Both the position numbers and the translations under genes were made by a program. 64,000 nucleotides of DNA, taken from positions 3,209,501 to 3,273,500 of the forward strand of contig NZ_CP076132.1 of NCBI RefSeq assembly GCF_018736045.1, given 5' to 3'. The notes under the pieces are model-generated. The model was not told the origin of the DNA and ran no database searches. It saw only the letters and a program-made list of their open reading frames with translations. The stretch comes from Flammeovirga yaeyamensis. Lineage in GTDB: Bacteria > Bacteroidota > Bacteroidia > Cytophagales > Flammeovirgaceae. Shown here piece by piece: positions 35,223 through 45,600 of the stretch (position 1 is the first letter of the stretch; each line of letters opens with the position of its first letter).

Positions 35223-38200
35223 CTATTCTTTGTTTTGAGTAAAAACTGATTTATCAATTTCAATTTTATAATTCCTTGGAGTCAAAGAAAATGAAGATGA
35301 TTTTATCGTTGAAATGTGTTCTTCAATGCTTTTTATAGGGTTACCAATAAAATAAAGTTTGTTCTTAGAGTTGATTACTATTTCGTAATGCTCATTTGCT
35401 CTAGCTGCATTTACTTCAGCTATAGACATAAAGAAATCTCTACCACTTGAAGATTTTTTCACCTCAATAAGCGTTGGAGTTCCATTATCATAAACAAGTA
35501 GATCAAAATATGAAAACTTATGATGCATGGTAATGTAGAAAAGGGAGATTAATTTCTCTCTTAGAACCTCTGTATTATTGATATTGGTCAAACATTCTTC
35601 TTTAATAGATTCTTTTAAAGTAGCTCCTAGCTTTATTGATTTTTGATATACCTCTTCAATACCTTTCTTTTTTTCTTCTACATCTAAAGTGAGAAACTCA
35701 TCAATATAATACATCAAAACCGTTTCTTCACCCAAAACACCCATTTGCTCTAATATTTGACCTCGTAGACTATTTCCTTTGAAAATCTTTTTATTCGAAA
35801 TAGAAACAACCTCTTGAGTAATATTACTAGTACCTAATGTAAGGTGATCTTCTACAATACGATCCTTTTGTTTTGAATAATTATCTAGTATATCTTTTAT
35901 TTTATTCTTTTGGACTAACTCTTTTTCAAGCTCTTCATTTTTCTCGTTTACTACACAATACTTACTCATCAATTTTCTTAGTTCCAGCTCTACTCCAAGT
36001 TTCTGAGTAAGTTTTTCGACATATTCGATTTCATCATCCAATTTAAGATCATGAAGTGTAGAGAGGACTTGAGTACCCATACTTACTATATGAGATCGAT
36101 CTATATTTAATTTAAAATTCCCAAATAGTTCATTAAACTTACTATCAATCTGAACTTCCCTTATTTTATTTTCTAAGTCCTTTAGTGTATTGTTTTTATC
36201 TCTTTGGATTAACAGTTCACTTTGAAAATCTTTGTTATAAACAAACCAACTAGAATGTAATTTTTTTATTTCATGATCATTAAGAATAATAGAATAAAAT
36301 TCATTTTCTATTTCTTGATAATTATTATTCCAACTCTTCTTGATTTGGTTTATTTCTTCTTGATCATATTGCATCAGTATGTCTTCATAGTTTCCATTGA
36401 AGAACACTAATTCAATTCTATCTTTAATACCTTTTAGATTAAATAAATGCTGTGCTATAGCTTCGGCTTTCTTTGTATTTGTAATAGACCTATCTAAGTA
36501 TAATATCTTGTTATCAAAAAGGTAATCTGTTTCAACCTCAATCACCTTATCTAATAAATTATACCTCGCAGTTAAATCTTCTTTTTCAATAATTTTCAAC
36601 TCATCCCATTCACTTCTCAAATTTTCTATAAGATGATTATTTATTAGGTAATTTCTATCTGAGATATGTGTATCTGATTGGCTTATATCTAATAAAATGA
36701 AAGGTACATAGTTCACATATTCAGATTTAAAATTAGAAGTTATGTCTATCTCATTTTTTCCTTCAATAGCATTAAGGCTAACTGATAATACTTTCTCTTT
36801 CAAAGGATCACCTTCTGAAAGCTCTTTTGTGTTGAAGAAGCATAAAACATCAAAATCAGCATTCTTTTTATATAAGTGATAATCCTCTCTATTTTTTGCT
36901 ACATGAAAGTTAGTATCATTTACCCATTTATATTGCTCATTTTTTACTACTAAATACTGATTAAAGTCTTTTGTATTAAAAGCATGAAATAGATTTGAAG
37001 TATAGAATCTTGCTACTTCTCCAGGGTTTGTTTTAGTTTTTTCTGATGTTGTTAAGAAACTAAATAAAATCTGTTTAAACTCTCTAGGAAAACTGTTATA
37101 ATCTCCAACTTTAAGTGGTGTTAACTGCTTTCTTATTTCACGATTTCCTACAGTTTCAAAAAATGAATAATTATTATAATTGATTAATGACGGATGTACA
37201 TCATTATTCTTTGATATGTAGCGAATATTAGGAAGTATATCCTCTGATTTCATTTGTTCAACTGCATTTTGCTTTACAGGTTTAGGCAATTGGTCTGTCT
37301 TTCTATTAAGAAGCATTTTCCTTTTCCATAGATTCCCATCACAAACTATCGTACTGTTAATCGTATTAACACCTAGGTACATGACAAAGCTCTTCAGTTG
37401 TTCCTCATTTACTTCTAACTGTCTTTGAAGAAACTGGACATCTAATTCTTTATACTGACATAGTTGAGCAGGTAGGTATGTGCCATCGTTTATTTTCAAA
37501 TAGATGGTAGATACACTGAATGCCGCATGATTTCGAATTACATTATTCTCTCTATCATTTGAATCCAAATAGTGTTTGTAACGATGAACAAAAGATACAA
37601 TATTATCCGTCTTACGTTTAAAAAACTGATAAACGCTTTTAATAAGTTCTATTTGTTGCTCTTCAGAAATAAGTTCAGATGAAATCTCTCCTTTGATAGA
37701 TACTTGTCTAAAATATTTCAGAACCTCATAAGGGTTATTATACTCCTTCACCCCTAATGCTTTTCTAAAAACATCATCATTAATGCGAAAACTTGTAATT
37801 GTAGCGTCTACAAATTGTGGAATTTTTATATTCTCTTTAGTAGAATCATTAAATAATATCTCCTTATTCTCAACTAAGATAATACTAGGAAATAACTTCA
37901 CCTTTTTTTGTTTTAGCTTGTATGCTAACTCTTTTTTAAAGATTTCAGATCGCCTATGTTGAGTATTTCTATCAAAAGTAAAAGCATGAATAAAACCTAT
38001 TATAGCTTCTAAAAAATGACTTCTTTCAAAATCATTATTTAAATTTTCTTTAGCCAAGTCACTAATAATATCAGTTATCACTACATATTTATTTCTATCA
38101 TCTTTATTCCATCCATTAACATAAGTATCATTGAAGCCTAAAATTTCCCTAACAGGAACTTTAATATCATCAGTGTTATTTAATAATAAGTGCGACCACA

Positions 38201-39425
38201 AAAAATTTAGATTTTTAACATCCTGAATTTTATTGTCAAGGTACTGAAGATGAAAATCACATCCTTCAATTTTTGCTTTTTGAGCTATTAATTGAAAATA
38301 AAATTCTAAACAGCATCTGAGTAAAGCTTTGTTATACCTACCAATTTTTGTTTTTTCATCAAATTCAATTGATTTTCTATCTACAGAGGTGTGAAAGTCT
38401 GCATGAAAATCTACGTATTTAAAAAAAGAATTTTGTTGAGTAGGTAAATAGTTATAGAGGTAAGACTCTTTTCCTTCTTCTATTTCTTCTTTTGATTTAA
38501 AATATATCCCAATCTTTTGATCACCCTGTATTTCTACAGCAGCTTCTTTTGCTAATTGATTTAACTTTTCACCTTTTACTGAAGTAGAAAAGAAATTTGA
38601 GCTCTTCCCTACATTTTTTTGGAAACTGCTTTCCTCGCTAGGAACAAACTCAATAATAAAATTTTTCTCATATTTTAATTGAACAAAATTGAAATGAATA
38701 TTTTTTATTTCATCAATTAATAAATTGACCTGATCAGCATTAGCAAATGGTATTTCTATAATAGTTACAAAGCCTTCACCGTAATATTTATCAATATCAG
38801 TTGAAGGTAAATCAATAGGTATTGGATAATAATATCCTGGTACTCCACGGTCTGCTCTCTCTTTATGTAATCTATCAATTTGTTTAGCTAAAACTTTTAG
38901 TAATTCAGAATCAAAACCTTTAGGAATTTGATTCAGTGTTCTAAAAACATCATATAAACAAAAGCTTACCCTACTCTGAATCTCTTTAGTACCATTTTTA
39001 ATTATACCCTGAGTATGTACATTTACTTTCTCGTCTTTGGTAATACTAAAAACTGATTTAAAGCCTACACCTTTATTCCCTATGTTTTCACTTGTTAGTT
39101 TAGAGGATGTAGAAATCGAACATAATGATTGAAAATCACACCTGCTTGAAAGATGATCATCTTTACCTGCATAATCATGATTCAAATTATAAGTGAATTT
39201 TTCGCCATCATTCATTATCAAGAGTCTATCCTCCTCTACAATTACTTTGATATTTTTTTCTGCCTTATCAAAAGCATTTTGTAAAAGTTCATAAATAACT
39301 CTTCCTTGATAGTCGGCAATGACTTGTTCAATATTGCCCGATTGTTGTGAAATTGTTTCAGCACCAACACTCATATAATAGTGATGATGTCTGTTAAAAA
39401 TATCTGTTATTAGTTTAGTTTGCAT
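35223..39425 (-). CDS. Sacsin-like GHKL ATPase with DUF3883/PD-(D/E)XK-like C-terminus
   Basis: A 1400-residue protein. The N-terminus is a GHKL (Hsp90/histidine-kinase-type) ATP-binding domain of the sacsin kind: YELLQNAFDKAEK with the Mg-binding Asn, IMNDGEKF, and IGNKGVGFKSVFSI, over about 45-130. A long helical middle contains a predicted coiled coil near 1190-1240. The last 90 residues (HKFSYFDLLVYDNGTPTLIE followed by VKKSS) match DUF3883, with the Asp...Glu-x-Lys of a PD-(D/E)XK nuclease fold. Proteins of this build recur in defence islands. It lies directly after hsdR (2-nt gap), so it is expressed with the restriction system. Role: probable sensor ATPase joined to a nuclease; this is inference. 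Confidence 0.8.
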   Translation of the reverse strand: MQTKLITDIFNRHHHYYMSVGAETISQQSGNIEQVIADYQGRVIYELLQNAFDKAEKNIKVIVEEDRLLIMNDGEKFTYNLNHDYAGKDDHLSSRCDFQSLCSISTSSKLTSENIGNKGVGFKSVFSITKDEKVNVHTQGIIKNGTKEIQSRVSFCLYDVFRTLNQIPKGFDSELLKVLAKQIDRLHKERADRGVPGYYYPIPIDLPSTDIDKYYGEGFVTIIEIPFANADQVNLLIDEIKNIHFNFVQLKYEKNFIIEFVPSEESSFQKNVGKSSNFFSTSVKGEKLNQLAKEAAVEIQGDQKIGIYFKSKEEIEEGKESYLYNYLPTQQNSFFKYVDFHADFHTSVDRKSIEFDEKTKIGRYNKALLRCCLEFYFQLIAQKAKIEGCDFHLQYLDNKIQDVKNLNFLWSHLLLNNTDDIKVPVREILGFNDTYVNGWNKDDRNKYVVITDIISDLAKENLNNDFERSHFLEAIIGFIHAFTFDRNTQHRRSEIFKKELAYKLKQKKVKLFPSIILVENKEILFNDSTKENIKIPQFVDATITSFRINDDVFRKALGVKEYNNPYEVLKYFRQVSIKGEISSELISEEQQIELIKSVYQFFKRKTDNIVSFVHRYKHYLDSNDRENNVIRNHAAFSVSTIYLKINDGTYLPAQLCQYKELDVQFLQRQLEVNEEQLKSFVMYLGVNTINSTIVCDGNLWKRKMLLNRKTDQLPKPVKQNAVEQMKSEDILPNIRYISKNNDVHPSLINYNNYSFFETVGNREIRKQLTPLKVGDYNSFPREFKQILFSFLTTSEKTKTNPGEVARFYTSNLFHAFNTKDFNQYLVVKNEQYKWVNDTNFHVAKNREDYHLYKKNADFDVLCFFNTKELSEGDPLKEKVLSVSLNAIEGKNEIDITSNFKSEYVNYVPFILLDISQSDTHISDRNYLINNHLIENLRSEWDELKIIEKEDLTARYNLLDKVIEVETDYLFDNKILYLDRSITNTKKAEAIAQHLFNLKGIKDRIELVFFNGNYEDILMQYDQEEINQIKKSWNNNYQEIENEFYSIILNDHEIKKLHSSWFVYNKDFQSELLIQRDKNNTLKDLENKIREVQIDSKFNELFGNFKLNIDRSHIVSMGTQVLSTLHDLKLDDEIEYVEKLTQKLGVELELRKLMSKYCVVNEKNEELEKELVQKNKIKDILDNYSKQKDRIVEDHLTLGTSNITQEVVSISNKKIFKGNSLRGQILEQMGVLGEETVLMYYIDEFLTLDVEEKKKGIEEVYQKSIKLGATLKESIKEECLTNINNTEVLREKLISLFYITMHHKFSYFDLLVYDNGTPTLIEVKKSSSGRDFFMSIAEVNAARANEHYEIVINSKNKLYFIGNPIKSIEEHISTIKSSSFSLTPRNYKIEIDKSVFTQNKE

Positions 39426-39427
39426 AT

Positions 39428-41791
39428 TTAAGCATATAATTCACTTTCAAGCTCTTTCACGGCTTGATCAAAATCTTTTTTCTTTCCAAAGGCTTTCACC
39501 AATTCAACAGGGGAGCCAATTTGATTTAGGGGTTGCACTTTTAAGATGCCACCTTGTTCAATAGAGACAATACCTTCTTCTTCATATTTCTCTAAAAGAC
39601 TTGATAACACTTTCTGAGCTACATCTCCGTATTTTGTAAAATAGTTTCGCTTTCTTACGTTATTCGCTCTATCTTTTCTAGTCAATGCAGGTTGATCAAA
39701 GGCGATATGACATATCAAGTCAAAAGCATCCATATCTTTTCCTACTTCCTCTCTTAAAGCATCAATTAGTATCCCTTGTTCTTTTAGTTCATCTATTATA
39801 GCCTCTTTTTTGTCTGCATTATTCCACTTCTCTTTAAAAACTTCTATTGATGAGAATTCTCTTTGAACACTATTTTTTGTATAATCTTTTAGCGATTCGG
39901 TGATCAATTTACCATCAGGTCCATAATACTGTACTCTTTCATGGGCGACGGTTACTTTTACATCATTGACGTAATATTTACGAGGCTCATCTTCCTCATC
40001 CATATCACCAAAATCATGAGGTGGTACACCATCTTCTCCATCTATTGGCTCACCGTCTTCTCCTAAAATTGGATCTTCTTCAGATATATCATCCTCTTCT
40101 GGTATAACGGGTTCATTCTCACCCGGCTCATAAATTTGAACTGGATCACCATCAAAATCAGGGTCAGCAAAAAGGTTGGTTACCTTTCTAAAATCCATCA
40201 CTGTGAAGAATACCTTGCCATCTTGCTCCCTGATACGAGTACCTCTACCGACAATCTGTTTGAACTCCGTCATAGAACCAATATTTGTATCTAGAACTAC
40301 TAATTTCACCATCTTGGTATCAATACCAGTAGTCAACATCTTAGAAGTAGTAGCGATAACAGGACACTTTTCTTCAACATCAGTAAAGTTGTCTAACTCC
40401 ATTTTACCCACTTCATCATCTCCTGTAATTTTTACAACGAAGTTTGGATGTTTTGCAACAAGGTCTGCATTTGCGTTAATCAAAGCTTGCCTCATCCTAT
40501 TAGCATGATCAATATCTACACAAAACACAATAGTCTTAGCATAACGATCAAAACCCTTTAGATATTCTGTTATTTTTTGAGCGACTAAGTTTGTTCTTTC
40601 ATCAATAGCAAGATTACGATCATAATCCTTGAGGTTGTATATTCTATCCGCTACTTCATGTCCATACTTATCTAGCTTTCCTCTTGTAGGTCTCCAACCT
40701 TCATCAATTGTAGTGGTAATTCGTACTACTTTATATGGAGCTAAGAATCCATCTTCAATACCTTGTTTTAATGAATAAGAGTATACCGGTTCCCCAAAGT
40801 AATTAATGTTAGATACATCTTTTGTTTCTTTTGGAGTTGCTGTCAAACCAATTTGTGTGGCACTACTAAAGTAATCCAATACTTCTCGCCAAGCTGATGC
40901 CTCAGAGGCACTTCCTCTGTGGCACTCGTCTATAATAACTAAATCAAAAAAATCAGGACTAAACTCTTTATAAGCGTTTTTTGATTCATCATTCCCTGTC
41001 AACCCTTGGTATAGAGCAAAGTATATCTGATAGGACTTATCAATTTTGCGATTTTTTATAATCGTCATGATATCATTACCAAATGGAGAAAAATCACCAT
41101 TTTTAGTTTGCGTCAAAAGAGCATTCCTATCTGCTAAAAATAAAATTCTCTTTTTAATACCTGCTTTCCAAAGCCTCCATATAATATTAAAAGCTGTGTA
41201 TGTCTTGCCAGTTCCGGTAGCCATTACCAAAAGAATTCGATTCTGTCTTTTTGCAATTGCCTCTAACGTTCGGTTTATTGCATTCTGCTGATAGTATCGA
41301 GGGGTCATACCACTCTCATCAATATAATACTCTTGCTCTACAACTTTTTTTGCTGATTCATCCTTTATACCAATAAAATTTAGGTACTTATCCCATAAAG
41401 TTTCAGGAGAAGGAAAATCTTCTAATGCGATTTCTTGCTCAGTATTGGTAGTCTTATCATGAAAAACAAAAGAATCACCATTGGACGTAAAAACAAATGG
41501 AACTTGTAGAATATCAGCATATTCTAAAGCTTGTTGCATACCAGAACCTACAGGCTTTTTATTATCCTTTGCTTCAATAATAGCAATTGCTTCATTAGGT
41601 TTATTAAAAAGAATATAGTCAGCTCTCTTACGTTTACCTCTTGCATGCATTTTACCTTGGACAATAATACGCCCATCAGTAAAAGACACTTCTTCTCTTA
41701 CTTGCTTCTTTATATTCCATCCTGCATTGATTATTGCTGGGGTAATGAATTTTGTACAGATATCTCTTTCCGACAGTTGTTTTTTGTTCAT
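39428..41791 (-). CDS. hsdR: Type I restriction endonuclease subunit HsdR
   Basis: A 787-residue restriction subunit of the EcoEI type. The N-terminal nuclease has RADYILF (Asp) at 56-62 and IIEAKDNK (Glu-x-Lys) at 71-78, the PD-(D/E)XK set. The translocase follows: MATGTGKT near 190, IIDECHRGS near 290, LTATPKET and IVGRGTRIR. An acidic linker (about 560-615) precedes a C-terminal helical domain that docks on HsdM. It moves DNA and cuts unmodified DNA at a distance. It is the first gene of a nine-gene operon, four accessory genes upstream of hsdM. All motifs are intact, so restriction is probably functional. Confidence 0.93.
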   Translation of the reverse strand: MNKKQLSERDICTKFITPAIINAGWNIKKQVREEVSFTDGRIIVQGKMHARGKRKRADYILFNKPNEAIAIIEAKDNKKPVGSGMQQALEYADILQVPFVFTSNGDSFVFHDKTTNTEQEIALEDFPSPETLWDKYLNFIGIKDESAKKVVEQEYYIDESGMTPRYYQQNAINRTLEAIAKRQNRILLVMATGTGKTYTAFNIIWRLWKAGIKKRILFLADRNALLTQTKNGDFSPFGNDIMTIIKNRKIDKSYQIYFALYQGLTGNDESKNAYKEFSPDFFDLVIIDECHRGSASEASAWREVLDYFSSATQIGLTATPKETKDVSNINYFGEPVYSYSLKQGIEDGFLAPYKVVRITTTIDEGWRPTRGKLDKYGHEVADRIYNLKDYDRNLAIDERTNLVAQKITEYLKGFDRYAKTIVFCVDIDHANRMRQALINANADLVAKHPNFVVKITGDDEVGKMELDNFTDVEEKCPVIATTSKMLTTGIDTKMVKLVVLDTNIGSMTEFKQIVGRGTRIREQDGKVFFTVMDFRKVTNLFADPDFDGDPVQIYEPGENEPVIPEEDDISEEDPILGEDGEPIDGEDGVPPHDFGDMDEEDEPRKYYVNDVKVTVAHERVQYYGPDGKLITESLKDYTKNSVQREFSSIEVFKEKWNNADKKEAIIDELKEQGILIDALREEVGKDMDAFDLICHIAFDQPALTRKDRANNVRKRNYFTKYGDVAQKVLSSLLEKYEEEGIVSIEQGGILKVQPLNQIGSPVELVKAFGKKKDFDQAVKELESELYA

Positions 41792-41989
41792 CAGTTTTGA
41801 AGATCTAGCTAATTATCAAATCAGAGTTTAAATATATCAATTTTGACAATAATAATTACATCAATTGCATGATTTAATAGTATCAAAATCATTAATATAT
41901 AAATTGATGCAAAGGAATCTTATTTCAATATCCTATTTAAAACTAAACTACTTTGGGTTAAAATTTAATATTTAAGCTAGTTTCATGTT

Positions 41990-42020
41990 CACAAATACAT
42001 TGTGTTCATAATTTATGAAC
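41990..42020. promoter_or_regulatory. Tandem dyads upstream of the hsdR operon
   Basis: GTTCATAA-T-TTATGAAC at 42004-42020 is a perfect 17-nt palindrome. It is joined to CACAA-n5-TTGTG at 41990-42004. They lie about 200 bp upstream of hsdR and 66 bp beyond the toxin stop, in a 294-bp gap (41792-42085) with no other recognised feature. A repressor operator for the restriction operon is plausible. Confidence 0.4.
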
Positions 42021-42085
42021 AACTAAAAAAAATGAACAAGCTATTAGATAATCTTGTTAAAAGATCCCTTAGAAATAGATTAAAC

Positions 42086-42345
42086 TCAATAATGATCCCT
42101 TAAAGAAATTAATCTCACACAATCCCCTACTTTTTGATATACCAATCGATCTTTTTTATTTATCCTTCTAGAATACATACCTGTTAGTTGATGCTTTAGC
42201 TTTTCGGGTTTACCTAAACAACAATCTAGTCCATTCCTTTCAATATCAAGCATTAATTTTTTTATCTTTTTAGAGATCTATTATCATTTTGCTTTTTGAA
42301 AATTTTAATCTCTTTTTCAAATCGATAACTAAATTCCCAATGCAT
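42086..42345 (-). pseudogene. yoeB: YoeB-type toxin gene with a single frameshift
   Basis: An ATG at 42343-42345, inside the last codons of the antitoxin gene, starts MHWEFSYRFEKEIKIFKKQN and runs to a stop after RSLKR. One nucleotide out of frame, the protein continues KKIKKLMLDIERNG, then GKPEKLKHQLTGMYSRRINK, RLVYQ and the end SLRDHY. That is the full YoeB endoribonuclease, including the Arg-rich active region and the C-terminal His-Tyr. The break is in A-runs at about 42257-42271. Reading both frames gives about 87 residues, the normal YoeB length. YoeB cleaves mRNA at the ribosome. A one-base deletion is the simplest reading; a -1 slip on the A-run or a sequencing error is also possible. 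Confidence 0.8.
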
Positions 42346-42601
42346 CAAATGTATCGTCTAGATTATCAAATTTTTTAGATTTCCCTTCTTTATAGTCTTC
42401 TAAACTTTCATTGATAGCCTCCATCTTTTCTGGATTACTTAAAATATATTCTGTCTCTTTTAATGAATTATATTCCTCTTCAGTAATTACAACAAAATTA
42501 CCTTTGTTTGTTGTGATCGTTAATTCTTCAAAGTCACCTATTATTTTATCTAAGAATGACTTTGCATTCGCCCTAAAGTTTGTAATTGTGGTAAAAATCA
42601 T
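42329..42601 (-). CDS. yefM: YefM/Phd-family antitoxin
   Basis: A 90-residue antitoxin. The N-terminal Phd/YefM fold is clear: TITNFRANAKSFLDKIIGDF, then ITTNKGNFVVITEEEYNSLK, which forms the DNA-binding dimer. The acidic C-terminal tail (YKEGKSKKFDNLDDTFDALG) binds the toxin. The gene overlaps the start of the frameshifted YoeB gene by 17 nt, the usual arrangement. The complex normally represses its own promoter, which would lie in the 65 bp between this ATG and the RecQ-fusion stop. If the toxin is dead the antitoxin could still neutralise related toxins, for instance from invading plasmids. Confidence 0.88.
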   Translation of the reverse strand: MIFTTITNFRANAKSFLDKIIGDFEELTITTNKGNFVVITEEEYNSLKETEYILSNPEKMEAINESLEDYKEGKSKKFDNLDDTFDALGI

Positions 42602-42666
42602 AACTTATTGAAAATTATTTGATTACAAATATACGTACTTCATCACTTACATACAGTTTTTGGAAC

Positions 42667-45600
42667 TCACCCCCTCCTCAACAAAACCTCCGGCAACACT
42701 ATCTTCACCTCTTTCTCATGTTCCTCACACCACCAATATACTATATAACTCACCTTTACTTTTCTGATAGTATACCCTTTCATCTCATATTTCTTCAACT
42801 CTTCCTGAAATGCTTTAGAGAACTTTAATAAGGGAAATTGTTCATGGAAATAGCAGCCTTCATTATCAAAAGTAAGTTCATCTCCTGTCTTTAATTTTGA
42901 TATTAGAGTTTGCATACGAACAAAATAACTTAACCAAAGATCTTTGTGGGTAGTCTGAAGCAATAAAAGTTTCGATGGTTCGTATTGTTCATCATCTTGC
43001 TTCCAAATTAAATTATTAATAGAGATACTATTGAGATAATTCTTATTAGTATGAATAAATAAATTGTGTTTTGCTCTGGTGAAGGCGACGTATAATTCTC
43101 GCTTTTTAGCATCTACATTATCAATTTTGTCTTTTAACATGATGAAGACATTATCAAATTCTTTTCCTTTTGATTTATGAATAGTAGATACCAAAATAGT
43201 TTCTTCTTCTGAGTTGATAAAGTCTTCTAGCTTAGACTCTTTGATGAATATTTTTAGATCTGATTTGTACTTGATTTTTGGGTATAAATCATGGAACGCT
43301 GAAGTAATATTCAAACAAACTTCTAGATGAGGACTGTCCTTAAATTCTATCTTAATTTTATTGATGGCTTCTTTCCAAACCTGATTATCAATAATTGCTT
43401 CAGAGTTTTGGAAATCGATGGCTAAGATGAACGTTCTAATTTCAAATAAATTGAAGAGATTAAATCCTTCATTGGTTTGAATGAGTTTGGCTTTCTTACC
43501 CATCATGTTCAACATTCCTGCTATTTGGAGGGCATCTACATTGTAATGAGTAAGAATACAAGTCGAACCTTTTAATTCACTGTAAAATACTTCCCTCACA
43601 ACTGCTTCAATAATAAAAGGTGAAGAATATTTGGTCAATTCAACGGTGCCATCCACTTTAGATTTAGGAATGATTGGGGTTTCCTTCAACCTATTTTGGA
43701 TCTTTTGAACAAACTGATTGGAATACTCGACCAGTGATTTATCACTTCTATAATTCTCTGTTAGCTCAATCTTCTTGGCTTGATGTTCATGTATAAAGTT
43801 TTCCAGATATTTTGATGAAGCCCCTCTAAATTCATAGATGTTCTGATCGTCATCTCCCACCATAATCACTCTCATGTCATCGTTTACCTCCATTAAAGCG
43901 GATACTAAATCGAATTCTGCTTCGTCCATATCCTGGGCTTCGTCAATTACTAACACTGTTTTGGTTATATTCGATGGCTCAATCTCTTTATTTCGAATCA
44001 TTTCCACCGTAGAAGCAATCACATTCTTGGCCTTTTCTAAGTCACCTACCCTTCCCAATATCTCAAAGCAATACGAATGGAAAGTCATTATTTCAATTCC
44101 ATATACCGCATTACCAATCAGTTCTTTCAAACGCATCTTAAACTCAGTGGCTGCTGCTCTAGAAAATGTCAACATCAAAAGTTGTTCGTGCTTTACATCT
44201 TCCATTAATATTAAAGAAGCGAGTTTATGCACTAATACCCTAGTTTTCCCACTTCCAGGCCCTGCCAATACAGAAATATACTCCGATTTATTATCCGTAA
44301 TAATACTGTTTTGAGTAATGGATAACCCACCAAACAACTGTTCATATTTTGCAGGAGTGATGTTCTGTTTTAATTCTTTCCCTTTATTTCCTTTGAAATA
44401 TTTCTTCAAAAAATCGGCATATTCTAAATGAAAATAATCCTCTGTAAATTGTAGAGCTGACTTATAATCATCAATCATTTTGTTGGCATATTCCCCAACA
44501 ATATGGATTTGTTCTGTCTTGCTTTGATAATAATCCTCTAGCTTTTTATAATCCGATTTTTTGTACTTAATCGCATTATTTTTCTCTATACGATCGACTT
44601 TGATTTTATTGTAAGTGATCAAAAATCCTCCATCAATCTTTATAGCATCAATTCTTGAAAGATAGAATAGAGCCTCTTCAATATCTTTAATTGAAGGAGT
44701 GATTTTATATAAAGTTGCAGAACTTCTATCCTCAACAACTTTCTTTAATTCCATTACAGAAAAATGAATTAACACTTCAGAACCTGATGACTTTTGTTCT
44801 TTACTTCTTTCAAATAATTCCTTGACAATAAATTCAGCTATTTGACTTCTTAATTCTATTTTCTTTTTAAACTCCTCTTTCGATAATTTACTTTTCACCA
44901 AGATATGATGATTAGAAAACTCATCTTTCTTCCTCTTGATACAATTGGTAATCACCCAAAAATTTAAAATGGTTTTTATCTTTTGAGGATTTACTTTGGT
45001 CACATTTTCAGCTTCACCTTTTTCATTTAACTCTTTGATATGGTATTGGCCTTCTTCCTCAGTAAACTCATTCATCAAGAACCTTTCGATACCAATAAAC
45101 CATTTCAATATATTCAGAGAAGTATTTTGTTTGTCTTCCTTTTTGATGAAAGCTGTAAGATCTTTAGCATCAGAAAGTATCCCTTCTTCTCTCATTAAGG
45201 AAATGCTTTCAATGACCTCTTCTTTACTTAATCCAAGATGATCAGAGATATAATCCACCCTTGTTTCTGCCTTTTCATCATCTTCTTTTATTCTAGTTTT
45301 TGATGAAAACAGCTTCTTAATCACCCGAATCGCATTTTGCTTTTGAGCCTCATTAAATCGAGGAGAATCATAAATCTTATCAATCGCTTCTTGAGCGTTT
45401 TTCGATTGTATACTATCTGCAAATACTTGAGGCATATTCTGCCCTCGTTTCACATATCCAGCATCTTCTAAAGCTGCTATGGCAGTAGTGACTCTTGTTT
45501 CTAATTCTTTGATACTATCGTCCCAACCCGCTTTTCTTGCAATTTCTAAAGCAGAATTAGACACACTATTTCTAAAAACAGACAACTGCTTGATGGCACT

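Noticed and set aside
42411-42611. Plus-strand frame over the antitoxin gene
   Set aside because: It is the shadow of the YefM gene and of the AT-rich complement, with no family likeness.
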